This document shows positions 24,982-33,988 of a stretch of 64,000 nt of DNA, in pieces. Below the pieces are notes generated by a model, which worked only from the letters and a program-made list of their open reading frames with translations, did no database searches and was not told where the DNA came from. The stretch is from assembly GCA_036526255.1 (NCBI GenBank), contig DATCYW010000067.1:1-64000 (forward strand), written 5' to 3'. Made by a program: the position numbers and the translations under genes. Position 1 is the first letter of the stretch; each line of letters starts with the position of its first letter. This DNA is from Malonomonas sp036526255. Its GTDB lineage: Bacteria; Desulfobacterota; Desulfuromonadia; Desulfuromonadales; Geopsychrobacteraceae.

Positions 24982-25673
24982 TTGTTTTCTCGCTTTTTCA
25001 GATAGGACCAGCCCAGGTTCAGGCCGGTACCGCAGGCCGCCGACAGCAGGGCAATCATGGTGATGGCCTCAGAGACCGGGGTCAGCGGAAACAGAAACTT
25101 GAACAGGCTCAGCAGCACGACCCCTGAAATCAGCGATAACAGCGCTGTTCGGGTGGCGAACCCGTTGAACCAGCGCGACTTGGGTTTTTCTGCCACGGTG
25201 GTTTTTTTGGCGCTGCGTTTGCTGTCCTCCGCAACCGGGCTCACTGATGATCGACGCGGGACCGCTTCGCCCTGGGGCGCAGAGGTATTGAGCACCTGTG
25301 AAATGGCCTGATGGAACTGAGCGTACTCCATTTCAGGGCTGGCAACCGGCCAGTCGATCAGGTTTGCCGCCTGGATCCGTTTGAATTCCAGCGGCAGCTC
25401 AGCCTCCTCAATCATGGCGGGAACCAGTATATTGCGCCGCTTCCCCTCTGCCGCCTCGGTCTGCACCCAATCGGATTCTGCGGACGCCCGCGACCAGAGC
25501 ACCACCACGCAGCGGGCCGAAGCCAGCGCGTCCTCCAGAACGGAAGAAAACGATTGCCCGGGGGGGATAATGCGGTCCCACCAGACCGACCACCCCTCCT
25601 GCTCCAGCTGCTGCGCCAGCGCCCGCGCCTTGGAACGATCAGAACTAGAGTAGCTGATGAAGATGTCGCTCAT
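24978..25673 (-). CDS. Membrane-anchored TIR-domain protein
   Basis: The 231-residue product begins with a TIR domain: DIFISYSSSDRSKARALA, WWDRIIPPGQSF, VVLWSRASAESDWVQTE. The glutamate at 73 occupies the position of the NADase catalytic residue. After a polar linker (about 130-168) come two membrane spans (about 176-197 and 201-223), so TIR faces the cytoplasm. The start at 25673 follows AGGA; an upstream in-frame ATG at 25766 adds residues unlike a TIR domain. Bacterial TIR proteins include NAD-cleaving defence effectors. The overlapping lipoprotein gene and neighbouring caspase-fold gene suggest a membrane-spanning signalling or defence unit, which is inference. Confidence 0.85.
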   Translation of the reverse strand: MSDIFISYSSSDRSKARALAQQLEQEGWSVWWDRIIPPGQSFSSVLEDALASARCVVVLWSRASAESDWVQTEAAEGKRRNILVPAMIEEAELPLEFKRIQAANLIDWPVASPEMEYAQFHQAISQVLNTSAPQGEAVPRRSSVSPVAEDSKRSAKKTTVAEKPKSRWFNGFATRTALLSLISGVVLLSLFKFLFPLTPVSEAITMIALLSAACGTGLNLGWSYLKKRENK

Positions 25674-25850
25674 GGAGTTATCCTGGGGCAGCTGATCCGC
25701 AGTGTCAGGGTTGCAATAAAGGAAAAGCTGAAAACCCTGCAACGGGCTGCGATGAAGTTGACTCAAAAACTCAAGTATTAAACAGCTATACTTAACGGTA
25801 GCAGAGGATAAACATCCGTCAAGATAGAGAGACGGCCATGACCGGCGAGA

Positions 25851-25885
25851 TTGACAGCCTCAGGCAACCTGAGACAAATCGAAAG
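25851..25885 (+). promoter_or_regulatory. Possible promoter with palindromic operator for the cytochrome gene
   Basis: TTGACA (25851-25856) is followed 17 bases later by a weak -10, ACAAAT. Between them lies a 15-base palindrome, CTCAGG-CAA-CCTGAG (25859-25873), well placed as an operator. It could also form an RNA hairpin if transcription starts further upstream. Confidence 0.35.
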
Positions 25886-25939
25886 GGATAACATCTTGCC
25901 ACGGGTTTTTTAAACAACGACAGCAGAGAAAGGTTTGCT

Positions 25940-26371
25940 ATGAAAAAAATGATCTGCGGGACTCTTTTGTGTGCTTCAATCGCAATCCTCATCAGCTCCT
26001 GCGGCCGGCCGACAGATGGATCTGCGCGCTGGTACAGCCCCGAACAGGTCGCTGAAGGGAAAATCCTGTTCAGCACGCACTGCTCTGGCTGTCACGGCGA
26101 ATCTGCGCAAGGGGATCCCAACTGGAAAACCGCCCTGCCGGATGGAACCTACCCACCACCGCCGTTAAACGGGTCCGCTCATGCCTGGCACCATCCATTG
26201 TCGCAACTGGAAGCGACCATCGCCAACGGTGGCGCCCCACCCGAGAGCAGCATGCCAGGCTTTGCGAACACCTTGAACCACCAGCAGAGACTGGCGGTTA
26301 TTGCTGCTTTTCAGGATTACTGGGACAACAGAACCTACAAGAGATGGATCGGTCGGGGGGGACGCTTCTGA
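25940..26371 (+). CDS. Monoheme class I cytochrome c, probable lipoprotein
   Basis: The 143-residue product starts with a lipoprotein-like signal (LCASIAILISSCG). It holds one heme site, CSGCHG, near residue 51 and a likely axial methionine in SSMPGF about 50 residues later, as in class I cytochromes. The C-terminal helix is QRLAVIAAFQDYW. It would be an envelope electron carrier. It stands alone, upstream of and converging with the end of the cobalamin operon. Confidence 0.85.
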   Translation: MKKMICGTLLCASIAILISSCGRPTDGSARWYSPEQVAEGKILFSTHCSGCHGESAQGDPNWKTALPDGTYPPPPLNGSAHAWHHPLSQLEATIANGGAPPESSMPGFANTLNHQQRLAVIAAFQDYWDNRTYKRWIGRGGRF

Positions 26372-26388
26372 TTCAAGTTCGATTAATT

Positions 26389-27459
26389 TCAGAGCCTGAG
26401 GATTTTCTGCAGCTCTTTTTGCAACCGGCCGTTGTTCTCACGCCCAAGAACCGCCACGCGTAAATAACGATTGTCCAGTGGTAAGAAATCGGCACAGTTA
26501 CGGACCAGGATGCCTTCATACCGTAGCAGCTCTGCAACCCGCTCGGCACCTGGGGCATTTTCCGGCAGTTGGCAGAGCAGATAGTTGGCTTCGCCGGGAA
26601 AGACCTTCAACCCCAGTTCCGCCAGTCCTGTCGCTAACTCTTCGCGCAGTTGCGGGATCAACTGCAGCGTCTGTGCCTGATAGCCTTCAGCGCTCAGACA
26701 GGCTTTAGCCGCGGCGATCGCCAGATTTGACAGGGCCCAGGGTTCACGGGCAGCGGCCAGTCGAGCGATATCCTTGGCCGGTCCGGCCAGGTAGCCGGCA
26801 CGCAGACCGGGGATGGCGTAAAACTTGGTCAGCGAGCGCAGGATCAGCAGGTTCGTCAAACGCGGCACCGCCGCAAGCAACGAGCGCTGCGGACAGAAAT
26901 CGGCAAAGGCTTCGTCAACCAGCAACCGACAAGCGCCCAGCCGTTCAGCCAGTTCGAGGAGCAATTCAGGGGCAATGCCGATGCCGCTCGGATTGCCCGG
27001 ATTCGCAAGCAGCACCAGATCGGTCGTGCTGTCCACCGCCGCAACAATCCGTTCGACAGAAAAACTGAAATTGTCCTCGGCCGACAGGGCCAAGCTGTCC
27101 ACTTTGGTGTTACAGCGCAGCAGCGCCGGCGCGTATTCACCGAAACAGGGCTGAACCAATAAGGCTTTACGCGGCTGAAAGACCCGCGGCAAAAGATAAA
27201 TCAGCTCGGTAGAACCGCTGCCGGGGAGCAGGTTCGCTTCCGGCAGGGTGTGAAAAACGGCCAGCTGCTGACGCAACGATTCAGCGTCGATCTCCGGATA
27301 ATCGCCGATCCGCGCGACGGCATCCAGCAGCGCGCGCTGCACCTGTGGTGGGGTGCCGAGAGGGTTGATGCTGGCAGAGAAATCAGCAATCGCAGCCCGC
27401 GGCAGACCTAAATCGCCCATCGCCCGATCGACCCCTCCACCATGAACCGGCCTGTTCAT
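26389..27459 (-). CDS. cobD: L-threonine-O-3-phosphate decarboxylase
   Basis: This PLP enzyme makes (R)-1-amino-2-propanol phosphate, the linker of the cobalamin nucleotide loop. The 356 residues resemble histidinol-phosphate aminotransferases: VHGGGVDRA and FSASINPLG at the N-terminus, LLPGSGSTELIYLLPR, LANPGNPSG, LLVDEAFADF, and the PLP lysine in RSLTKFYAIPGLRAGYLAG. Location at the end of the cobalamin operon, directly after cbiB with a four-base overlap, favours this role over histidine synthesis. CbiB uses its product. Confidence 0.87.
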   Translation of the reverse strand: MNRPVHGGGVDRAMGDLGLPRAAIADFSASINPLGTPPQVQRALLDAVARIGDYPEIDAESLRQQLAVFHTLPEANLLPGSGSTELIYLLPRVFQPRKALLVQPCFGEYAPALLRCNTKVDSLALSAEDNFSFSVERIVAAVDSTTDLVLLANPGNPSGIGIAPELLLELAERLGACRLLVDEAFADFCPQRSLLAAVPRLTNLLILRSLTKFYAIPGLRAGYLAGPAKDIARLAAAREPWALSNLAIAAAKACLSAEGYQAQTLQLIPQLREELATGLAELGLKVFPGEANYLLCQLPENAPGAERVAELLRYEGILVRNCADFLPLDNRYLRVAVLGRENNGRLQKELQKILRL

Positions 27460-28394
27460 AGCGCCCCCAACAGTATCAAACCGAGCAACACAGCAAGCAG
27501 AGTGGCCAGATAAAGCAGTTTGACCAGCTGCTGATAATGTCTGCTGGACACCCGCTGCCCGGCATCCCCGAAGCTGGGTTTCTCAACCCGCTGCCCGAAA
27601 TAGACCGCCGGACCACCCAGTTGCAGATTGAGCGCTCCGGCAACCGCGGCCTCGGGCCAGCCGGCGTTGGGGCTGGCGTGCTTTCCGGCATCACGCAGCA
27701 TGACCTGCAGAGCGCCAGGGCCGTTCAGCTTCAGGGCAAAGGCAGCAGCAACAAACAGAAACCCGGTCAACCTGGCAGGAATATAGTTGAGGATGTCATC
27801 CAGCCGTGCGCCCGCCCAGCCGAACTCGCGGTACTTTTCATTTTTGTAACCGACCATCGAATCGAGGGTGCTGGCCGCCTTGTAAACCAGAGCGAGCACC
27901 GGACCACCGAGCAGCAGATAAAAAAGCGGCGCGATCACCCCGTCCGAAGTGTTTTCGGCAACCGTTTCCAGGGTCGCCTTGAGAATTCCCTCTTCGTCCA
28001 GCTGCGCGGTTTCACGGCCGACGATCATCGACAACGCCTGCCGTGCCGCAACCAGGTCGCCCCGCTCAAGTTCCTCAATCACGGCGCGACTCTCTTTGTG
28101 CAGCGAACGCAGGGCCAGACAGCTCCACCCCAGCCAGAGCGCCAGCAGCCACCCCAACCAGCCGCTGACAGCACCGGCGAACTGCAGCGCAAAGCTCGCC
28201 AGTACAGCAGTCAGAGCAATCACGCAGATCACCAGCACGACCCCTGCAAGCTTTTTTCGCAATTGACTTTGATAGAGTTTATCTTCAAGCTTTTTTATCA
28301 GCTGACCGATCCAGACAATCGGGTGCGGCCAGCCGTGCGGATCGCCCAGCAGCAGATCGACCAGCAGGATCGCGATAAACAGTCCGGAGGTCAT
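27456..28394 (-). CDS. cbiB: Adenosylcobinamide-phosphate synthase
   Basis: CbiB attaches aminopropanol (phosphate) to adenosylcobyric acid in the membrane. The 312-residue product has the family's multiple membrane spans and the motifs LLGDPHGWPHPIVWIGQLI, TVAENTSDGVIAPLFYLLLGG, ASTLDSMVGYKNEKY and SPNAGWPEAAVAGAL. Start and stop overlap the neighbours by four bases (ATGA) on each side, showing tight coupling with cbiHP upstream and cobD downstream. Confidence 0.93.
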   Translation of the reverse strand: MTSGLFIAILLVDLLLGDPHGWPHPIVWIGQLIKKLEDKLYQSQLRKKLAGVVLVICVIALTAVLASFALQFAGAVSGWLGWLLALWLGWSCLALRSLHKESRAVIEELERGDLVAARQALSMIVGRETAQLDEEGILKATLETVAENTSDGVIAPLFYLLLGGPVLALVYKAASTLDSMVGYKNEKYREFGWAGARLDDILNYIPARLTGFLFVAAAFALKLNGPGALQVMLRDAGKHASPNAGWPEAAVAGALNLQLGGPAVYFGQRVEKPSFGDAGQRVSSRHYQQLVKLLYLATLLAVLLGLILLGAL

Positions 28395-30706
28395 TGCTCC
28401 CCTCCGCAGCAGTGCAGCCAGGAGCGAATCAGCGCCATGTCGAGATGAGCCTCCAGGTGATCGGCCAACCGGTTCAATTCATCATCCTGCTTACGCAGCA
28501 GTGAATGAACCATCGGCGCCCCACCGCGTCCAGCCCTTAACGGCGCCAGTACCGCGCCGCGAACCCGGTCATCGTCAAAGAAGCCGTGCAGATAGGTGCC
28601 CCAGACCCGACCGTCGGCAGAAACCGCGCCGTCGTTGATATTCACTGCCTGGCCACTGCGGCTGAGCAGTTGCAGCAAAGGGCGACAGGTCAGGCCGTAC
28701 TCGGTCTCGCCGGCGTGGATTTCATAACCGGAAACCTGATCCATCCCGCCGAAACCGGCCGTACTGGCCGCCTGCTGAAAGCGGGCGACAACCTGATGGG
28801 TCTGCTTGCCCGGCTTGAGGATGGTTTCGACATCGAGCAGCCCCAACCCTTCGGCTTCAGGCCGACCCGACTCCACAGCATCAGGGTCGCTGATTTTCTG
28901 ACCGAGCAACTGAAACCCGCCGCAGATACCGATCACCCGCCCGCCGGCCGCATGATAGTTGCGGATGGTTTTCAACAGTCCGGATTCACGCAGAAACTCC
29001 AGATCAGCCAGAGTGTTCTTGGTGCCGGGGAGGATCAACAGGTCAAGACCATCAATCTGCTCGGCAGCATCGATATAGCGCAATGCGACGTCAGCTTCCT
29101 GCTCAAGGGGGTCAAAATCCGTGTAGTTGGAAATCCGCGGCAGGCGGACCACGCCGATCTGCAGGCCGCTTTTTACGACCGGACGTTTACGGTCCAGGGC
29201 AACCGAATCCTCTTCCGGCAGCTGCAGGTCGAGCATCGGCACAATGCCAAGCACCGGCAGACCGGTGCGATCTTCAAGCACCTCAATCCCCGACTGCAAC
29301 AGGCTGGCATCGCCACGGAATTTATTGATGATGATCCCTTTCAGCTGCGACCGTTCTGTCGCACTCAGCAGCTCATAGGTGCCGATGATGCTGGCGAACA
29401 CCCCACCCCGGTCGATATCAGCAACCAGAATCACCGGTGCCTCGGCCAGCGCAGCGGCTTTCAGGTTGGTGATGTCGTGCGCCATCAGGTTGATCTCGGC
29501 GATACTGCCGGCGCCTTCCATGACAATCAACTCGACCTGGGAAGCGAGCCGCTTGAACGATTCTTCAACTTTGGCAAAAGCTTCCGGTTTATAGCGGTGG
29601 TATTCAGCGACACTCATATTGCCGACCGGCCGCCCCTGAATGATAACCTGCGAGCCCAGGTCGCTGTTTGGCTTCAGCAACACCGGATTCATATCGACAT
29701 GCGACTCTAAATTGCAGGCTGCCGATTGCAAAGCCTGAGCACGACCAATTTCACCACCCAGATGGGTTACTGCTGAATTCAGAGCCATATTCTGCGCCTT
29801 GAAGGGGGCCACCAATATTCCGCTGCGGGCAAAGCTGCGACAGAGCCCCGCGGTGATGATGCTCTTGCCGACATCGCTGCCGGTGCCACCGATGAACAGC
29901 GCCCGCGCTTTGGCCTGCGGCTCAGTAGCGACCTCAGCGCGCTGAAAATACTTGCCGGCATAGCCACGCGGCGTGACCATCCGACCGGCACTGTCCAGAA
30001 AGGTCGAGCTGTTACCGATCATCACCAGCGAAAACATGTCAATTTCGGCATCCAGCATATCGGCAAGCGTCGTAAACGTGACCTCTTCCCCCTCCCGGCA
30101 GGCGTTGCGGACGATCCCGACCGGGGTCAACGGACTGCGGTGGCGCAGCAGAATCTCACGCGCCTCGCCAATCTGGGTGGTGCGGCCGCGACTTTTTGGA
30201 TTATAGAGAGCGACCACGAAATCCGCCGCGCCGGCAGCGTTCAGCCGCTGTCGGATCAACGGCCAGGGGGTTAACAGGTCAGAGAGCGAGATCACCGCAA
30301 AATCATGCATCAGCGGTGCACCCAGTCTCGACGCCGCAGCTTGCACCGCCGAAACACCGGGCACCATTTCGATCTGACAATTCAGCGGCGTACCCGCATC
30401 CTTGGCCATAGCTTCGGCCAGCTCCAGAATCAGGCCGGCCATGCCGTATACTCCCGCATCACCGGAACAGATCAGCGCGACCTTGCCCCCAGCCGCCGCT
30501 CGATCGAGAGCCAGACGGCAGCGCTCGACCTCTTGCCGCATCCCGCTGCTGAGCAGTTCCTTATCGGCGATCAGTTCGGGGATCAGCTCGAGGTAGGTTT
30601 TGTAGCCGGCAATCACATCCGCCTGTTCAATGGCCTGTCGTGCGGCCGGGGTTAAATGCAAAACGTCGCCGGGACCCAGCCCGACGACCCAGAGTTTGCC
30701 GATCAT
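28391..30706 (-). CDS. Fused precorrin-3B C17-methyltransferase and cobyric acid synthase (CbiH-CbiP)
   Basis: The 771-residue product joins two cobalamin enzymes. Residues 1 to about 250 are a CbiH/CobJ methyltransferase (LWVVGLGPGDVLHLTPAA, ICSGDAGVYGMAGL, DFVVALYNPKSRGR, VMIGNSSTFLDSAGRMVTPR), which contracts the corrin ring. From about 260 on it is CbiP/CobQ, the glutamine-dependent amidase of the b, d, e and g side chains: FIGGTGSDVGKSI, FKAQNMALNSAVT, and a class I amidotransferase end with GICGGFQLLG. The steps are not adjacent in the pathway. No stop or frameshift lies between the halves. The start is taken at ATG 30706; a GTG four codons upstream is possible. Confidence 0.9.
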   Translation of the reverse strand: MIGKLWVVGLGPGDVLHLTPAARQAIEQADVIAGYKTYLELIPELIADKELLSSGMRQEVERCRLALDRAAAGGKVALICSGDAGVYGMAGLILELAEAMAKDAGTPLNCQIEMVPGVSAVQAAASRLGAPLMHDFAVISLSDLLTPWPLIRQRLNAAGAADFVVALYNPKSRGRTTQIGEAREILLRHRSPLTPVGIVRNACREGEEVTFTTLADMLDAEIDMFSLVMIGNSSTFLDSAGRMVTPRGYAGKYFQRAEVATEPQAKARALFIGGTGSDVGKSIITAGLCRSFARSGILVAPFKAQNMALNSAVTHLGGEIGRAQALQSAACNLESHVDMNPVLLKPNSDLGSQVIIQGRPVGNMSVAEYHRYKPEAFAKVEESFKRLASQVELIVMEGAGSIAEINLMAHDITNLKAAALAEAPVILVADIDRGGVFASIIGTYELLSATERSQLKGIIINKFRGDASLLQSGIEVLEDRTGLPVLGIVPMLDLQLPEEDSVALDRKRPVVKSGLQIGVVRLPRISNYTDFDPLEQEADVALRYIDAAEQIDGLDLLILPGTKNTLADLEFLRESGLLKTIRNYHAAGGRVIGICGGFQLLGQKISDPDAVESGRPEAEGLGLLDVETILKPGKQTHQVVARFQQAASTAGFGGMDQVSGYEIHAGETEYGLTCRPLLQLLSRSGQAVNINDGAVSADGRVWGTYLHGFFDDDRVRGAVLAPLRAGRGGAPMVHSLLRKQDDELNRLADHLEAHLDMALIRSWLHCCGGEQ

Positions 30707-30799
30707 TTGTTTATCCACAAAAGCGATTCCAACCAAGTAGGGGCGAAAAGAAATGGCCCGAAGAGTGTGATATTCAAAAACGCCGACTGAAGGAGCGGT

Positions 30800-31852
30800 T
30801 CAATCCTGCCGTTCTGCAACCGCCAGGGTCAGATTACCGATTTTCTGCTTGCGAATCAGTAACGCTCCCAAGCCGGCGGAGAGCAACGCCGCTGGTTCGC
30901 AGACACCCTTTGCACCTACTGCGCGCTGTGCATGTATCGATACCGGGCTTTGCATTTGCACGTTGTTTAACTGTTCTGCTGAATGAAATTGCAGCGGCAG
31001 GCGGTTCCTTCGCGCAAACTCCAGCAAGCCAACTTCATCCTGCTTGGCGTCAATGCTGGCAACACAGCCGATACTGGCAAACGCCAGAAAGGCTTGTTTG
31101 AGTTTGTCGCGCACCGCCTGTTCAATTTCATCCGCGCTGGTGCCGCGATTGCAACCGATACCAACCACCAGGTCGCGGGGACGCAACGCCAGCAGACCCG
31201 GTTGCTCCTGCAGATGGGGCAGGAAACGATGGGTGACAAACACCAGTCCATCGGCGTTGGAACGGATCGCTGCAGAAAAATCGGCGTAAAGCTTGACCCC
31301 AGGCACGGCGGAAAACTTGGAGGCAATCCGCCCCCGCCGATCGACCAGAGCAATCTTGCCAGCATCCAGCAACAGGCGGTTGAGGGTTTTCAGGTGGGCA
31401 ACCGGCTCGACCAGCAAGCCGGCATCCCGCGCCGCCTGATCCCAGGCTGGCAGGTTGTTGACATCAGTTGCCGTGGTGATGACTGGGGTGGCGCCGGTCA
31501 CTTCGGCCAGGTGCCTGGCCAGATCGTTTGCGCCGCCGAGATGCCCGGACAGCAGACTGATAGCGAACTGCCCGCCCTCGTCCATCACGACGACAGCAGG
31601 ATCCTGATCCTTGCCACGCAGCTCGCGACCGAGAATCCGTACGACAATGCCGGTCGCCATAATACAGATTAGCTGTTCGACCTCGGCAAACAGCTGCGGC
31701 AGCCAGATGGCCAGCGGCTTGTCAAAGTAATCGCAGTCATCGCCAGCGCGAAACTTTTCAGGCAGATAGACCCGCGCGCGCGGCAGCTCCCGACCGAGAC
31801 GACGTGCCAACTGAACCCCTCCCGTGGTGATGGCAACAATGGCGAGTCGCAA
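30800..31852 (-). CDS. cbiG: Cobalt-precorrin-5A hydrolase
   Basis: CbiG opens the delta-lactone of cobalt-precorrin-5A, releasing acetaldehyde, in the anaerobic cobalamin route. The 350-residue product has an N-terminal CbiG domain (VAITTGGVQLARRL, IMATGIVVRILG, VVVMDEGGQFAISLLSGHLGG, ITTATDVNNLPAWD) and a C-terminal CobE-like domain (LVVGIGCNRGTSADEIEQA, GVCEPAALLSAG). The start is TTG at 31852 with GGGAGGAG just ahead. Its presence supports the anaerobic (early cobalt insertion) pathway. Confidence 0.93.
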   Translation of the reverse strand: MRLAIVAITTGGVQLARRLGRELPRARVYLPEKFRAGDDCDYFDKPLAIWLPQLFAEVEQLICIMATGIVVRILGRELRGKDQDPAVVVMDEGGQFAISLLSGHLGGANDLARHLAEVTGATPVITTATDVNNLPAWDQAARDAGLLVEPVAHLKTLNRLLLDAGKIALVDRRGRIASKFSAVPGVKLYADFSAAIRSNADGLVFVTHRFLPHLQEQPGLLALRPRDLVVGIGCNRGTSADEIEQAVRDKLKQAFLAFASIGCVASIDAKQDEVGLLEFARRNRLPLQFHSAEQLNNVQMQSPVSIHAQRAVGAKGVCEPAALLSAGLGALLIRKQKIGNLTLAVAERQD

Positions 31853-31905
31853 AACTCCTCCCGAACAATCTTGAGCGCTATGTCCCCTGAGTGGGAAAAA
31901 ACAAG

Positions 31906-32694
31906 CTATTGGCGATAACCGTGGGCAAACCCGGGGTCGTACAGTTTCGATTTTTCCGGCACTCCCTTGCTGCGTGCGTTGAGCACTTCACCAACCAGCA
32001 CCAGCGCCTGACGGGTGATTTTCGCAGCTGCAACCTTTGCGGCAATGTCGGCCAGCGTTCCTTCTACTGTCTGCTCATCCGGCCAGCTGGCGCGACTGAC
32101 CACGGCGACCGGCGTCTTTGCGGTGAACACTCCGCCGGCGAGAAGTTCGTTGACCAGCTGATCCATCATCCCCACCGACAGGTAGAGGGCGATGGTGCCG
32201 CCATTGGCAGCAATCCGTTGCAACTGCTCCTTGTCAGGCACCGGTGTACGGCCTGCGAGTCGGGTCAGGGTTAAAGTTTGGGAAACTCCCGGCAGCGTCA
32301 GTTCCTGCTTCAGGCTGGCGGCGGCGGCAAAGGTAGCGGTGACGCCGGGGATGATCGAGTAATCGATCTCGACAGCATCTAGCGCTTCCATCTGCTCCTG
32401 AATCGCGCCGTAGAGCGCCGGGTCGCCGGTGTGCAGCCGCACAACCTTTTTCTGCGCCCGACAGCCGGCGATCAGAAGCTCCAGCACCTGATCCAGATTA
32501 AGCGGGGCGCTGTCGTGAATTTCACAGCCGTCCGGACACTCGTCGAGCAGCGCCGGATTCACCAACGAACCGGCATAGACGACCACCTCTGCCTGCTGCA
32601 GGGCCTTTAGCCCCTTGACGGTGATCAGTTCCGGGTCGCCGGGGCCGGCACCGACGAACAGCACCTGCCCGGCCTTGAGCATCGCCTGCGCCAC
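31906..32694 (-). CDS. cbiF: Cobalt-precorrin-4 C11-methyltransferase
   Basis: CbiF methylates C11 of the corrin ring using S-adenosylmethionine. The 262-residue product carries the tetrapyrrole methylase motifs VLFVGAGPGDPELITVKGLK, VVYAGSLVNPALL, VRLHTGDPALYGAIQEQ, YSIIPGVTATFAAAASL and PVAVVSRASWPDE. The start is GTG at 32694, six bases after an AAGGAG that lies over the last codons of cbiET, so the two are translationally linked. Confidence 0.94.
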   Translation of the reverse strand: MAQAMLKAGQVLFVGAGPGDPELITVKGLKALQQAEVVVYAGSLVNPALLDECPDGCEIHDSAPLNLDQVLELLIAGCRAQKKVVRLHTGDPALYGAIQEQMEALDAVEIDYSIIPGVTATFAAAASLKQELTLPGVSQTLTLTRLAGRTPVPDKEQLQRIAANGGTIALYLSVGMMDQLVNELLAGGVFTAKTPVAVVSRASWPDEQTVEGTLADIAAKVAAAKITRQALVLVGEVLNARSKGVPEKSKLYDPGFAHGYRQ

Positions 32695-32697
32695 CGG

Positions 32698-33909
32698 TTA
32701 CTCCTTGACCGCGGTGATGATGTAAACCGGGTTATAGGCCTCGAACATCTTGTAATTGGACAGCGGCCGGGTGCGGGAAATATTCACCGTAACTACTTCG
32801 ACCTGATAGCCGGCGTTGCCGAAATATTCGTTGGCGGCGGTCAGGGTATCGAGGGTGATGGCATTGAGGACAATCCGGCCGCCAGCGCTCAGGCGCTGAT
32901 CGACGACATCGAGGATATCCCAGAGCCGACCGCCGCTGCCGCCGATAAAGACCCGGTCGGGATCGGGCAGTTCCTCAAGGCAATCGGGAGCCACACCTTC
33001 GATCAGCGACACGTTGCGGGTGTTGAATTTGCGCAGATTCTCTTTGATAAAATTACGACACTCTTCGTTCCGTTCGATCGCAAAGATCCGACCATTCGGC
33101 AACAGATGGTCCGCTTCAACGCAGATCGAACCGGAGCCGGCGCCGACATCCCAGAGACACATGTCGTGGCGCAGCTTGAGCTTGGCGAGGGTGACGACGC
33201 GAACCTCTTCTTTGGTGATCAGCTTCTTGACGCTGACAAATTCATCATCTGGGATGCCGAGGGTCGGAATGTACTGCTGCGCTTCGTCCTCGTACTCCTT
33301 GATCAACAGCAGCACATTGAGCGGCGCCGCCTCGAACTCTAGCAGCCCCTTGACGTCAGTGACGCGGATCCGTTCCTCTTCGGTGCCGAGATTTTCACAG
33401 AGATAAGCCTTGTAACCACCGCGGCGGCGACTGAGCAGTTCACGGGCGATCGCACCGGGGGTGTTGATCTCGTCGGTCAGCACCGCCGCTTTATCATTGG
33501 CGACAATCCGGTCAACGGCTTCTTTGAGTTCGCGACCGTGCGCAGAGATGAACACCGCATCGTCCCAGGGCTCGCGGATTTTGGCGAAGGCGTACTGCAC
33601 CGAGGTGACGTTGGGCAGAAACTCAATCAGCTCATCCGGCAGATTCCGCAGCAGGTAACGACCGATGCCGAAAAATAGCGGATCGCCGGAAGCCAGCACC
33701 ACCACCCGACAATCGGCTTTGTCTATTCGAGCCACCACTTCGGCCAATTTCTTACCGATCGACAGCTTTTCGCCGGAGAACTCAGGGAACAGGCGCAACA
33801 GCCGCTCGGAACCGAGCAGCAACTGCGCCTGTTCGATCAGGTCGAGCGCCTGCGGGGTAAAACCTTCGTGGCCGGCGATACCGGCACCGATGACATGAAT
33901 CGATTTCAT
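32698..33909 (-). CDS. cbiET: Precorrin-6Y/7 C5,15-methyltransferase (decarboxylating), CbiE-CbiT fusion
   Basis: The 403-residue product combines CbiE (residues 1 to about 200; IHVIGAGIAGHEGFTPQAL, VVLASGDPLFFGIGRYLL) with CbiT (about 210-400; ITKEEVRVVTLAKL, LWDVGAGSGSICVEA, DRVFIGGSGGRLWDIL). Together they methylate C5 and C15 and decarboxylate the ring. Fusion of these two is common and equals CobL. A strong GGAGG site precedes the ATG. Gaps to cbiD (79 bases) and cbiF (3 bases) fit one operon. Confidence 0.94.
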   Translation of the reverse strand: MKSIHVIGAGIAGHEGFTPQALDLIEQAQLLLGSERLLRLFPEFSGEKLSIGKKLAEVVARIDKADCRVVVLASGDPLFFGIGRYLLRNLPDELIEFLPNVTSVQYAFAKIREPWDDAVFISAHGRELKEAVDRIVANDKAAVLTDEINTPGAIARELLSRRRGGYKAYLCENLGTEEERIRVTDVKGLLEFEAAPLNVLLLIKEYEDEAQQYIPTLGIPDDEFVSVKKLITKEEVRVVTLAKLKLRHDMCLWDVGAGSGSICVEADHLLPNGRIFAIERNEECRNFIKENLRKFNTRNVSLIEGVAPDCLEELPDPDRVFIGGSGGRLWDILDVVDQRLSAGGRIVLNAITLDTLTAANEYFGNAGYQVEVVTVNISRTRPLSNYKMFEAYNPVYIITAVKE

Positions 33910-33988
33910 CTTCTTTCCTCCCTTGGAGGTTTGGCTTCAGTAAAGGAATCCCCTGCCCCAGCCTTGCGGCGGGAAAGGGGAAAAATAA

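Noticed and set aside
26389..27459. Histidinol-phosphate aminotransferase (hisC)
   Set aside because: The fold is shared, but overlap with cbiB at the end of the cobalamin operon favours threonine-phosphate decarboxylase.
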